Positions 31,883 through 39,601 of a stretch of DNA of 41,527 bases are shown piece by piece. Each line of letters opens with the position of its first letter. The first letter of the stretch is position 1. This DNA comes from a virus, in IMG/VR virus record IMGVR_UViG_3300032246_000450, positions 1 to 41,527 of that record; one strand, given 5' to 3'. Both the position numbers and the translations under genes were made by a program. The notes beneath the pieces are model-generated. The model searched no databases and was not told the origin of the DNA. It saw only the letters and a list, made by a program, of their open reading frames with translations.

Positions 31883-32428
31883 TTACTTAATCATAGAAGG
31901 GTCAACCTTCAAAGCATTCAGAGCGCTAGTGATAAACGTGTGGGCTTGCTTTTGCTCATTCGTTAGTACGTGCTCATCTTTCTTACATGCTTTGTACAAT
32001 TTTGAGAGCTCTTCAATCAATCGGAGGTTTAGACCTCTCTTAGCATTTGCACCATTGGACTCGCCCTCGCCCTCTGATATCTCGCCCTTTTCAATCGCTA
32101 ACGCTTTTACGTGGTTGCGACCTTCGTTTCTAACCCGTGTCCACATAACGCTAGGGTTTTTGTGTCCAGCTTTGCGTAATGCGTCTCTGAACTTCTGTGC
32201 TATTTCAAGTGTAGGCTTTGCGCCTTCCCTAGTATCGCTATGCTCGATGTCATACCATGCGGTTTCACTAGCAACCATTCGGGCATCATAAGACGTAAAG
32301 GATTTAAGCTCAGAGCAAAGACGAACCGCTAGCTCTTTAGTTGCACCATACTCTCTTTTAACTGTATCCGCTACGTTAGCAATAAGCTCGTCGATTGTAG
32401 GCATTGTGTTTTCAGTGATTGTTGTCAT
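31883..32428 (-). CDS. First leftward gene from the divergent region, unknown (181 aa)
   Basis: The start at 32428 (MTTITENTMPTIDELIANVA) has AGGGGT upstream; a longer open frame to 32536 would run through the promoter at 32484-32512. The protein is helical and basic in the middle (KFRDALRKAGHKNPSVMWTR, NEGRNHVKALAIEKG), then has a Gly/Glu linker and a C-terminal helical part. As the first gene transcribed from the control region, it is a candidate regulator and a possible ligand of the palindromes, but no DNA-binding motif is obvious. Confidence 0.65.
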   Translation of the reverse strand: MTTITENTMPTIDELIANVADTVKREYGATKELAVRLCSELKSFTSYDARMVASETAWYDIEHSDTREGAKPTLEIAQKFRDALRKAGHKNPSVMWTRVRNEGRNHVKALAIEKGEISEGEGESNGANAKRGLNLRLIEELSKLYKACKKDEHVLTNEQKQAHTFITSALNALKVDPSMIK

Positions 32429-32483
32429 ATAGACCCCTATTAAAGTTAAGTTATATACAAAGCCCCTCGCCTTGTATGATTGA

Positions 32484-32512
32484 ATAATAGTACAATGTCC
32501 CACAGAATGCAA
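32484..32512 (-). promoter_or_regulatory. Leftward early promoter
   Basis: TTGCAT (32512-32507), 17-nt spacer and TATTAT (32489-32484), leftward. Transcription would start near 32477, giving a ~50-nt leader before the ATG at 32428. The palindrome copy at 32559-32571 lies upstream of it. Confidence 0.55.
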
Positions 32513-32558
32513 GTAAATAGTATAAAATAATTTCATAGAGGATACGGGTCAAAAAAGG

Positions 32559-32571
32559 CTAACATTGTTAG
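32559..32571. repeat. 13-bp palindrome, copy 12 (central T)
   Basis: The outermost copy, upstream of the leftward promoter at 32484-32512 and at the edge of the divergent control region. Confidence 0.95.
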
Positions 32572-32787
32572 GGTACGGATACCCACCCACCCAAGACAGG
32601 GAGAAGGGACTCCCAAACGCACTACACACTGTGCCGCTCATTAGATACTTCATTTTAAAAAATGCCCCCCCCCTACCCCCTTCGTTAATATCCGCAAGCA
32701 CTCCACCCCCCTAGATATAAAAACACCCCCCGTCACTTTTTATTTATTCGACCCCCCGGGGGGTATATATTTTTGGTAGGATTTATC
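32572..32787. other. Divergent control region with C-runs and a GC palindrome
   Basis: No gene is seen. Five runs of five or more C on the + strand occur at 32665-32673 (nine C), 32676-32680, 32706-32711, 32726-32731 and 32752-32757. The last is half of the perfect 14-bp palindrome ACCCCCCGGGGGGT (32751-32764), followed by TATATATTTTT. The complementary G-runs could form a G-quadruplex. Packaging or regulation are possible roles. Confidence 0.5.
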
Positions 32788-32871
32788 TGTTGGCGAAACG
32801 GCTTAGCTCCGTGGGTGTAAAGATATTAAAGAGTGTTGTTCACCTGACCCTGCTTCATGGGAGCGCCAACA
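32788..32871 (+). other. Possible folded element closed by an 8-bp inverted repeat
   Basis: TGTTGGCG (32788-32795) pairs perfectly with CGCCAACA (32864-32871). Inside, ACGG/CCGT (32798-32812), GGTG/CACC (32814-32844) and CCC/GGG (about 32848-32861) can form three further arms, giving a cloverleaf-like shape. It is not a convincing tRNA: no T-arm and no standard anticodon arm. It lies just before the late promoter, so it may act as DNA or in a read-through transcript. Confidence 0.35.
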
Positions 32872-32873
32872 AC

Positions 32874-32910
32874 TTGCGTGTATTTATATATGTGTGCTAT
32901 AGTTCGCACA
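32874..32910 (+). promoter_or_regulatory. Late (rightward) promoter with overlapping inverted repeat
   Basis: TTGCGT (32874-32879), 18-nt spacer, TATAGT (32898-32903). TGTGC (32893-32897) and GCACA (32906-32910) form an inverted repeat around the -10, a likely operator. The start near 32910 gives a leader of about 25 nt to the terminase ATG at 32935. Confidence 0.5.
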
Positions 32911-32934
32911 TTCCCAATTAACTTTGGTGCACGA

Positions 32935-33531
32935 ATGCTAAATATAGAACCTACTAGGGATCATCCAATTCCTTACGACCTATCTGATGACGAACCAAAA
33001 ACGCAGGCAGATAGCGTAAGCGTCGCTATCAATACAGTAGATCTTCTTGAACAGCTAGGTGCAGGTATAGATTACTCTGCTGATGATAGTAAAGAAGCGG
33101 TCAAGCTAGTCACTCAAGCAACCAATACACCCAGACATTTCAGCAGCACTGCACAGGCAAAAGCAGCGCAAGTTATTTTGCGTCGTCACGACTACCAAGC
33201 GTTTGAAGATGCTCAGCAAGCTAGAAACTTTATTACCAATCGCTTAATAGAACTAGCTGATTGTGGCGATCCTAAGTTAGAAATCAAAGCTCTTGAACTG
33301 CTCGGCAAACATTCTGACGTAGGCTTATTTACAAATCGCAGTGAGATCACAATCAATCACCGTTCTTCAGAATCTCTTGAAAATTCAATCAAAGAAAGAA
33401 TCAAGCGCTTGCTTAATTCGCCAGATGAAATAATTGACATAACCCCTCTAGACGATCTGGATACGCACTTAGGTGCATTTGAACCGGCAGGAAGTACTGA
33501 AGAAATCATAACAGAGGACAACGATGAGTGA
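32935..33531 (+). CDS. terS: Small terminase subunit
   Basis: 198 aa from the ATG at 32935 (MLNIEPTRDHPIPYDLSDDE). An in-frame ATG at 32857 would run through the putative promoter and folded element and has no ribosome site either. The middle is helical (STAQAKAAQVILRRHDYQAF, LEIKALELLGKHSDVGLF) and the C-terminus is acidic, as expected for small terminases that recognise phage DNA and recruit the large subunit. The assignment rests mainly on its position directly upstream of and overlapping the large terminase. Confidence 0.65.
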   Translation: MLNIEPTRDHPIPYDLSDDEPKTQADSVSVAINTVDLLEQLGAGIDYSADDSKEAVKLVTQATNTPRHFSSTAQAKAAQVILRRHDYQAFEDAQQARNFITNRLIELADCGDPKLEIKALELLGKHSDVGLFTNRSEITINHRSSESLENSIKERIKRLLNSPDEIIDITPLDDLDTHLGAFEPAGSTEEIITEDNDE

Positions 33532-35050
33532 AGTCGCTGAAGTTTCATTAAGGGACATTGAGCGGGCATTGCCCAAAATGTCTGAGACGGATATGCGCGT
33601 GCTTGAGAAGCAGTTAATTCATCTAGAGAAGTTAAAAGATCGGGAGCTATCCCAAGAGAAGTTTATCAAGTTCACCCAGAAGGTGTGGCCTACATTTATA
33701 TCAGGAAGACATCATACTAGGATGGCTGAAGCATTTGAGCGTGTGGCTCGTGGTGAATGTAAGCGGCTTATTATTAATATGCCTCCTCGCCATACTAAGT
33801 CCGAGTTTGCTTCTTATTTGTTACCGGCTTGGTTTCTGGGTAAATATCCAAGCAAAAAGGTAATTCAGACCAGCCACACTGCGGAGTTAGCAGTGGGGTT
33901 TGGTAGGAAAGTAAGGAACTTGGTCGATAGTGATGTATATAAAGAGATCTTTCCTGATCTAAACTTGCAAGCAGACAGTAAAGCGGCGGGTAGATGGAAT
34001 ACTTCTAAGGGTGGTGACTACTTTGCGATTGGTGTGGGCGGTGCAGTAACAGGTAAAGGTGCGGACGTACTGATTATTGACGATCCACACTCGGAGCAAG
34101 AGGCTGCGATGGCTGCTGGACACCCAGAAATATACGATAAAGTGTATGAGTGGTACACATCCGGCCCAAGACAGCGTTTACAACCGGGCGGGGCGATTGT
34201 AATTGTGATGACTCGCTGGGCTCAGAGGGATTTAACGGGTCAAGTTATTAAAGCAGCGGCCTCCAGAGGCGGTGAAGACTGGGAAGTGATTGAATTTCCG
34301 GCTATTTTGCCCTCTGGTAACCCACTTTGGCCTGAATTTTGGTCTCTAGAAGAGCTTTCTGCCCTAAAAGAGGAGCTTCCGAACTCAAAATGGCAGGCTC
34401 AGTACCAACAAAACCCAGTTGGCAACGAAAGTGCGATCATAAAACGGGATTGGTGGAAGATTTGGACGGATAAAGACCCACCAAAGTGTGAATATATACT
34501 CCAGACTTGGGATACTGCGTTTGAGAAGAACAATCGGGCTGACTATTCAGCCAGTACAACGTGGGGAATCTTCAGTAATCCTGAGGATCACGACACGCCG
34601 AACATTATTTTGCTCAATACGTACAAGAAACGTGTAGAGTGGGTGGACTTGAAGAGAGATGTTCTTCGGGAATACAATGATTTCGAGCCTGATGGCGTGC
34701 TGATTGAGAAGAAAGCGTCGGGCGCACCTCTTATTTATGAGTTAAGAGCGATGGGTATACCTGTGCAGGAGTATACGCCGGGTAGAGGGCAGGATAAAAT
34801 ATCGAGATTGAATTCAGTTTCTGACATCATTGCCAGTGGCAAAGTGTGGATACCTGAGACCCGTTGGGCAGAAGAATTGGTAGATGAAATCGCAGCTTTC
34901 CCAAGCGGAGAGCATGATGACTTGGTGGACGCGACCACCCTAGCACTGATGCGTTTTAGGCAGGGAGGTTTCCTGCGTTTACCCAGTGATGAACCAGAAG
35001 AAATTAAATGGTTCAAAGGTCATCGAAGAGATAAATTTTATACAGTTTAA
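33524..35050 (+). CDS. terL: Large terminase subunit
   Basis: 508 aa with GAGG 6-7 nt before the ATG, overlapping the upstream gene by 8 bp. The ATPase shows the Walker A variant PPRHTKS (87-93) and Walker B VLIIDDPHS (182-190). The RNase H-like nuclease has D330 (TWDTAF), E395 (LIEKKASG) and HDDLVDA (464-470). It is the packaging motor and nuclease that cuts and translocates DNA into the prohead through the portal encoded next. Confidence 0.92.
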   Translation: MSEVAEVSLRDIERALPKMSETDMRVLEKQLIHLEKLKDRELSQEKFIKFTQKVWPTFISGRHHTRMAEAFERVARGECKRLIINMPPRHTKSEFASYLLPAWFLGKYPSKKVIQTSHTAELAVGFGRKVRNLVDSDVYKEIFPDLNLQADSKAAGRWNTSKGGDYFAIGVGGAVTGKGADVLIIDDPHSEQEAAMAAGHPEIYDKVYEWYTSGPRQRLQPGGAIVIVMTRWAQRDLTGQVIKAAASRGGEDWEVIEFPAILPSGNPLWPEFWSLEELSALKEELPNSKWQAQYQQNPVGNESAIIKRDWWKIWTDKDPPKCEYILQTWDTAFEKNNRADYSASTTWGIFSNPEDHDTPNIILLNTYKKRVEWVDLKRDVLREYNDFEPDGVLIEKKASGAPLIYELRAMGIPVQEYTPGRGQDKISRLNSVSDIIASGKVWIPETRWAEELVDEIAAFPSGEHDDLVDATTLALMRFRQGGFLRLPSDEPEEIKWFKGHRRDKFYTV

Positions 35051-35059
35051 GGATACATC

Positions 35060-37543
35060 ATGGCAATCGACAAAGCAATATATCAAACACCTCAAGGTAT
35101 TGCAGGTATGAACGACTCGGCAATTGAGATCGAAGTAGAAGATCCAAAGGCCGTGCATATCAGTATGGGGGATATAGACATTGACTTAGCACCTGCTGAA
35201 GAAGGTTCTGAAGAGTTCAATGATAACTTAGTTGATTACATGGACGACAATGAGTTGCAGAGTCTAGCCAATGATTTGGTGAATGACTTTACCAAGGACA
35301 TTGGAGATAGAAAAGATTGGATACAAACATATATAGATGGCTTGAAATTACTAGGCTTGAAGTATGAAGAAAGAACAGAACCTTGGAACGGTGCATGTGG
35401 TGTATTTCACCCTATGCTCACAGAGTCAGTTGTAAGGTTTCAGAGTGAAGCAATCATGGAGACATTCCCTGCGATGGGGCCTGTCAAAACGCAGATTGTT
35501 GGAGCAGTAGATAAGATGATAGAAGAGGCTGCTAACCGTGTTCGTGAAGACATGAATTATCAGTTGACTGAAGTGATGCAGGAGTATAGGCCTGAGCATG
35601 AAAAACTTCTATGGAGTCTGCCATTAGCAGGTTCAGCGTTCAAGAAAGTTTACTATGATCCTAATAGAGGAAGACAAGTAGCAGTCTTCGTTCCAGCAGA
35701 AGATATAGTAGTGCCATACGGCGCGTCAAATCTAGAAACTGCCGAGCGAGTTACGCACGTGATGCGAAGAACTGAGAATGAAGTTAGGAAGCTACAAAAA
35801 GCTGGGTTCTATGCAGATATAGACTTGGGCGAGCCCTCATATGAGCTAGATGATATTGAGAAGCAAAAAGCCCAAGAACAGGGGATGACAGCCATACAAG
35901 ATGATAGATTTCGTATCTTAGAAATGAGTGTAAATCTTGACTTAAAAGGCTATGAGCATGAAGACAAAGATGGAGAGAAGACAGGTATAGCACTGCCGTA
36001 CATAGTGACTATAGAGAAGGGCACATCTAAGATTCTAGCTATACGTAGAAATTGGTATGAAGAAGATGAGTTGCACATGAAGCGCCATCACTTTGTGCAC
36101 TACCAGTATATCCCCGGGTTTGGGTTCTATGGGTATGGTCTGATTCACTTGATTGGTGGATATGCGAAGTCTGCTACGATGCTACAACGTCAGTTGATAG
36201 ATGCAGGTACGTTGTCTAATTTACCCGGTGGTTTGAAGTCTAGAGGACTCAGATTAAAAGGCGATGATACACCTATAGCACCGGGAGAGTTTAGAGACGT
36301 AGATGTACCTAGCGGATCGATCCGTGACAACATATTACCACTCCCCTATAAAGAACCAAGTCAGGTTTTATTTTTGTTGCTACAAAATATTATCCAAGAG
36401 GGCAAATCCTTCGCGTCTTCGGGTGACATGAACGTATCTGATATGAGTAGCCAAGCACCTGTAGGCACTACGCTAGCGCTGTTGGAAAGAACATTGAAGG
36501 TGATGACAGCGGTGCAAGCTCGTTTGCACTTTGCAATGAAGCAAGAGTTCAAGTTGCTCAAGGTAATCATTGCCGACTACACACCAGATGACTATGAGTA
36601 TGAGCCAGCAGAAGGTGGGCGCAACATCAAGAAGTCTGACTACGACAAGGTAGATGTGATACCTGTGTCTGATCCTAACGCCGCTACGATGGCGCAGAAG
36701 ATTGTGCAGTATCAAGCGGTGTTGCAGTTGGCTCAACAAGCCCCTCAGTTGTATAACTTGCCTCTGCTCCATAGACAGATGATAGAAGTATTGGGGATAA
36801 AGAATGCGGCGAAACTTGTACCTGTTGAGGATGATGAGAAGCCAACCGATCCAGTGCAAGAGAACCAGAACTTGTTGACAGGCAAACCTGTAAAGGCGTT
36901 CATTGAACAGAATCATCAAGCTCATATTTCAGTACACCAAGCGATGATGCAGGATCCCATGCTGATGCAGATCATGGGACAAAACCCAATGGCGCAGAGG
37001 ATGCAAGCAGCGGCGATGGCTCACTTAAATGAGCACTTGGCGTTTGAATATCGCAACAAGATTGAGCAACAGTTGGGTATTAATTTGCCTAACGAAGAGC
37101 AAAACAAAGAAATGAAGCCAGATATTGCCGAGCAGGTTGCTCAGTTGGCGGCGCAAGCGGCACAAAGACTTCTTCAACAACATACGGCTCAAGCGGCGCA
37201 GAATCAAGCTCAGCAACAAGCACAGGATCCAATCGTACAAATGCAGCAACAAGAACTCCAAATTAAGATGCAAGAATTGAAACTCAAGGCGCAGAAACAG
37301 CAGATCGATGCCGCAGCCAAAGCAGATCAGTTGCGTATTGAAGAGTCTCGGATTGCAGCTCAGAAAGAGATTGCAGCTATGCAGGTAGGGGCTACAGCCG
37401 CCGCAGCTAAAGACAGATTACAAAAGCAACAAGAGTTAGAGGGAGCCAGACTTGGAGTAGATATTGCCAAGTCCAGAGCTCAAATGGCTCAGCAACAACG
37501 TCAATCTTTTATGCAAAATCGTACACCTGTTAAAGGAGAATAA
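35060..37543 (+). CDS. Portal protein, P22-like size and architecture
   Basis: 827 aa with AAGGA before the ATG. Residues 60-420 form the wing/stem-type region (DRKDWIQTYIDGLKLLGLKY, WNGACGVFHPMLTESVVRFQ, EAIMETFPAMGP). The last ~230 residues are an extremely Gln/Ala-rich helix (QQQAQDPIVQMQQQELQIKM), as in the long helical barrel of P22-type portals. It forms the dodecameric ring at one head vertex. The gene follows terL and precedes the scaffold block, the standard order. Confidence 0.88.
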   Translation: MAIDKAIYQTPQGIAGMNDSAIEIEVEDPKAVHISMGDIDIDLAPAEEGSEEFNDNLVDYMDDNELQSLANDLVNDFTKDIGDRKDWIQTYIDGLKLLGLKYEERTEPWNGACGVFHPMLTESVVRFQSEAIMETFPAMGPVKTQIVGAVDKMIEEAANRVREDMNYQLTEVMQEYRPEHEKLLWSLPLAGSAFKKVYYDPNRGRQVAVFVPAEDIVVPYGASNLETAERVTHVMRRTENEVRKLQKAGFYADIDLGEPSYELDDIEKQKAQEQGMTAIQDDRFRILEMSVNLDLKGYEHEDKDGEKTGIALPYIVTIEKGTSKILAIRRNWYEEDELHMKRHHFVHYQYIPGFGFYGYGLIHLIGGYAKSATMLQRQLIDAGTLSNLPGGLKSRGLRLKGDDTPIAPGEFRDVDVPSGSIRDNILPLPYKEPSQVLFLLLQNIIQEGKSFASSGDMNVSDMSSQAPVGTTLALLERTLKVMTAVQARLHFAMKQEFKLLKVIIADYTPDDYEYEPAEGGRNIKKSDYDKVDVIPVSDPNAATMAQKIVQYQAVLQLAQQAPQLYNLPLLHRQMIEVLGIKNAAKLVPVEDDEKPTDPVQENQNLLTGKPVKAFIEQNHQAHISVHQAMMQDPMLMQIMGQNPMAQRMQAAAMAHLNEHLAFEYRNKIEQQLGINLPNEEQNKEMKPDIAEQVAQLAAQAAQRLLQQHTAQAAQNQAQQQAQDPIVQMQQQELQIKMQELKLKAQKQQIDAAAKADQLRIEESRIAAQKEIAAMQVGATAAAAKDRLQKQQELEGARLGVDIAKSRAQMAQQQRQSFMQNRTPVKGE

Positions 37544-37740
37544 TGGACGCTGATCGAGTTTTAAACCACCTGCTTAAAGAGTTTGACAAGCTCAAAGCAG
37601 AGCAAAAAGAGTTCTTAGGAAGCGGTAGGGCGGGGGACTTCCCCGAGTACCGTCAAGTCTGCGGCATCATCCGGGGTCTGGGCCATGCAGAATCAATTGT
37701 CAGAGACCTCGTGCAACGACTGGAGATAGATGATGAGTGA
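37543..37740 (+). CDS. Small protein after the portal, unknown (65 aa)
   Basis: The ATG overlaps the portal stop (TAATG), with AAGGAG upstream. The product is a short helical, charged protein (LLKEFDKLKAEQKEFLGSGR ... IVRDLVQRLEIDDE). Small proteins of this kind often sit between portal and scaffold genes in phages. No function can be read from the sequence. Confidence 0.6.
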   Translation: MDADRVLNHLLKEFDKLKAEQKEFLGSGRAGDFPEYRQVCGIIRGLGHAESIVRDLVQRLEIDDE

Positions 37741-38134
37741 ACTTTTAATAAGTCAAGATGGCGTAACTGCTACTTCGTTACCCGATACACCTGAAGAAAA
37801 GGCGAAGCAAATCCCTGCACCTTCTACGTATCATATCTTGTGTGTATTACCTGATATTGATGATGAATACGAGAGTGGACTTGTAAAGGCAAGCCAGACC
37901 GTGCACTATGAAGAAGTACTGTCACCAGTATTATTTGTGATTGAATTGGGCCCAGATTGCTATAAAGATACGTCTAGGTTCCCCTCCGGCCCTTCTTGTA
38001 AAAAAGGAGATTTTGTAGTGGTGAGACCTAACTCAGGTACACGAATCAAGATTCATGGCAAAGAGTTCCGTATTATCAATGACGATACAGTGGAAGCTGT
38101 AGTCCAAGACCCCCGTGGGATTTCACGTGCTTAA
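37733..38134 (+). CDS. GroES-like co-chaperonin
   Basis: 133 aa from the ATG at 37733, which has GGAG 7 nt upstream (an ATG at 37730 is too close). The body (YHILCVLPDIDDEY, VLFVIELGPDCYKD, RFPSGPSCKKGDFVVVRPNS, GTRIKIHGKEFRIINDD) has the beta-barrel pattern of the Cpn10/GroES family: a GP-x-CKKGD core with the following strand and NDD turn. In T4-type phages such a protein (gp31) replaces host GroES for folding the capsid protein; the position just before the scaffold and capsid genes fits that. The Cpn10 mobile loop region is short, so partner choice is uncertain. Confidence 0.65.
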   Translation: MSELLISQDGVTATSLPDTPEEKAKQIPAPSTYHILCVLPDIDDEYESGLVKASQTVHYEEVLSPVLFVIELGPDCYKDTSRFPSGPSCKKGDFVVVRPNSGTRIKIHGKEFRIINDDTVEAVVQDPRGISRA

Positions 38135-38144
38135 AGGATAAATC

Positions 38145-39125
38145 ATGGCAAACGAAGAATTTAAATTTCCCGATGAAGTTGAAAAGGAAACGCCTAATAA
38201 GGCTGCTGCTGAAGACGCCTTTTCCTTTGAAATAGAAGACGATACGCCCCCAGAAGACAGGAATAGGAAGCCTCTGGCGACCCCTCCTGAAGACCCATCA
38301 GACGATGAGTTGTCTTCCTACGACGAGAAAGTGCAAGCTCGGATAAAGAAATTTACCCGTGGCTACCATGACGAGCGTCGTGCTAAAGAAGAAGCCCTAC
38401 GGGAACGTGAGGCGGCTGAAGGCTATGCTAGACAGGTTATCGAGGAGAACAAACGTCTCCAACAGCAACTTGCTCAAGGGTCTCAAATCATTATTGACCA
38501 GAGTAAAGTTTCTGCTGAAGCTCAGTTAAATTCTGCCAAAAAGAAGTATAAAGAGGCTTATGAGGCCGGAGATACGGATAATTTGGTGGATGCACAGGCA
38601 GAAATTTCCGCCGCAATGTTGCGTTTAGACAAAGCTCATAACTTAAGACCTTTACAAGTACGTGAGAATGAGGTACAAACGCAACAACAGGTCTCTGCAC
38701 CACAAACTCGAATGACAGACCGCGATGCGGAATGGCAAGCTGATAACAAGTGGTTTGGCTCCGATGAAGAAATGACCAGTGCTGCGCTTGGGTTACACCA
38801 AAAGCTGCTTAAACAGCACGGGGAAAAATTTATTGGGTCTAGAGATTACTACAAAGCCGTTGACGCAACTATGCGTAAGCGGTTCCCCGAGAATTTCGGG
38901 AGCGATGAGGATTTTGATGACACCTCTAAAACATCAGAACCGGCTTATGAGTACGAACCTCCACGCCGTGCAACAAAACCAGCTAATGTTGTAGCTCCGG
39001 CTACACGTAGTACACCACCTAACCGTATACGGTTGAAGGCATCTGAAGCAGCGATAGCTCGCCGTCTTGGGGTTCCTTTAGAACTATATGCGAAACAGGT
39101 TGCCGAACTTAGAAAAGGAGAATGA
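38145..39125 (+). CDS. Scaffolding protein
   Basis: 326 aa with AAAGGA before the ATG. The N-terminal ~70 residues are very acidic (FSFEIEDDTPPEDRNRKP), the middle (residues 65-190) is a charged coiled coil, and the C-terminus is basic, ending PNRIRLKASEAAIARRLGVP and LYAKQVAELRKGE. That composition and the position between portal and capsid genes fit a scaffold guiding prohead assembly. It shows no sequence-specific catalytic motif. Confidence 0.7.
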   Translation: MANEEFKFPDEVEKETPNKAAAEDAFSFEIEDDTPPEDRNRKPLATPPEDPSDDELSSYDEKVQARIKKFTRGYHDERRAKEEALREREAAEGYARQVIEENKRLQQQLAQGSQIIIDQSKVSAEAQLNSAKKKYKEAYEAGDTDNLVDAQAEISAAMLRLDKAHNLRPLQVRENEVQTQQQVSAPQTRMTDRDAEWQADNKWFGSDEEMTSAALGLHQKLLKQHGEKFIGSRDYYKAVDATMRKRFPENFGSDEDFDDTSKTSEPAYEYEPPRRATKPANVVAPATRSTPPNRIRLKASEAAIARRLGVPLELYAKQVAELRKGE

Positions 39126-39127
39126 AA

Positions 39128-39583
39128 ATGACTGCCACACAGAACAGACTTGCGAGAGAATTAGACGATAGAACAACCTTTGCTAGGCCATCAGCTTGGC
39201 AAGTTCCTGAGGTACTTCCATACCCCAATGAGCGTCCCGGTTGGAGACATCGTTATGTTCGTATCAGCAATATGGGAGTAGCGGATCCAAGTAATATCTC
39301 GTCTAAGTTACGTGAAGGATATGAACCCTGCAAAGCAGAAGATTATCCTGAGTTGATGATGCACGCAACTCAAGAAGGCCGATTCAAAGGCAATATTGAA
39401 GTTGGTGGTTTGTTATTGTGTCGAATCCCAAAAGAGTTTATGGAACAGCGTGCCGCTTATTACGACAAGCAAAACAAAGCTCAGATGGAATCGGTAGATA
39501 ACACGTTTATGAGGGAAAGCGACCCAAGAATGCCTCTGTTCTCGGACAAGCGCTCAAAGGTAACTTTCGGTTCTGGTTCTTAA
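39128..39583 (+). CDS. Virion or head-assembly protein, unknown (151 aa)
   Basis: The ATG at 39128 is preferred because AGGAG lies 7 nt upstream; the ATG at 39122 is one base from it. The product (RTTFARPSAWQVPEVLPYPN, RPGWRHRYVRISNMGVADPS, EGRFKGNIEVGGLLLCRIPK) is a compact mixed protein ending in a basic tail. It lies between scaffold and capsid genes, so a head-assembly role is likely; I recognise no specific family name. Confidence 0.6.
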   Translation: MTATQNRLARELDDRTTFARPSAWQVPEVLPYPNERPGWRHRYVRISNMGVADPSNISSKLREGYEPCKAEDYPELMMHATQEGRFKGNIEVGGLLLCRIPKEFMEQRAAYYDKQNKAQMESVDNTFMRESDPRMPLFSDKRSKVTFGSGS

Positions 39584-39601
39584 TTTTTATAGGAGTCTTA
39601 A

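Noticed and set aside
32429-32536. N-terminal extension of the 181-aa leader gene
   Set aside because: It passes through the leftward promoter and lacks a ribosome site; the ATG at 32428 has AGGGGT upstream.
23059-32571. Palindromes as plain intrinsic terminators
   Set aside because: Stems are AT-rich and short, most copies lack a following U-tract, and several lie inside coding regions or at a start codon. Copy 1 alone has a U-rich stretch after it.
32792-32867. tRNA gene
   Set aside because: Length and a D-arm-like stretch (TTAGCTCCGTGGGT) are suggestive, but no T-arm (GTTCRA type) or proper anticodon stem pairs, and the closing stem does not give a normal acceptor.
32857-32934. Longer N-terminus for the small terminase
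   Set aside because: It would place coding sequence over the putative late promoter, has no ribosome site, and the extra residues are unlike the acidic, polar start from 32935.
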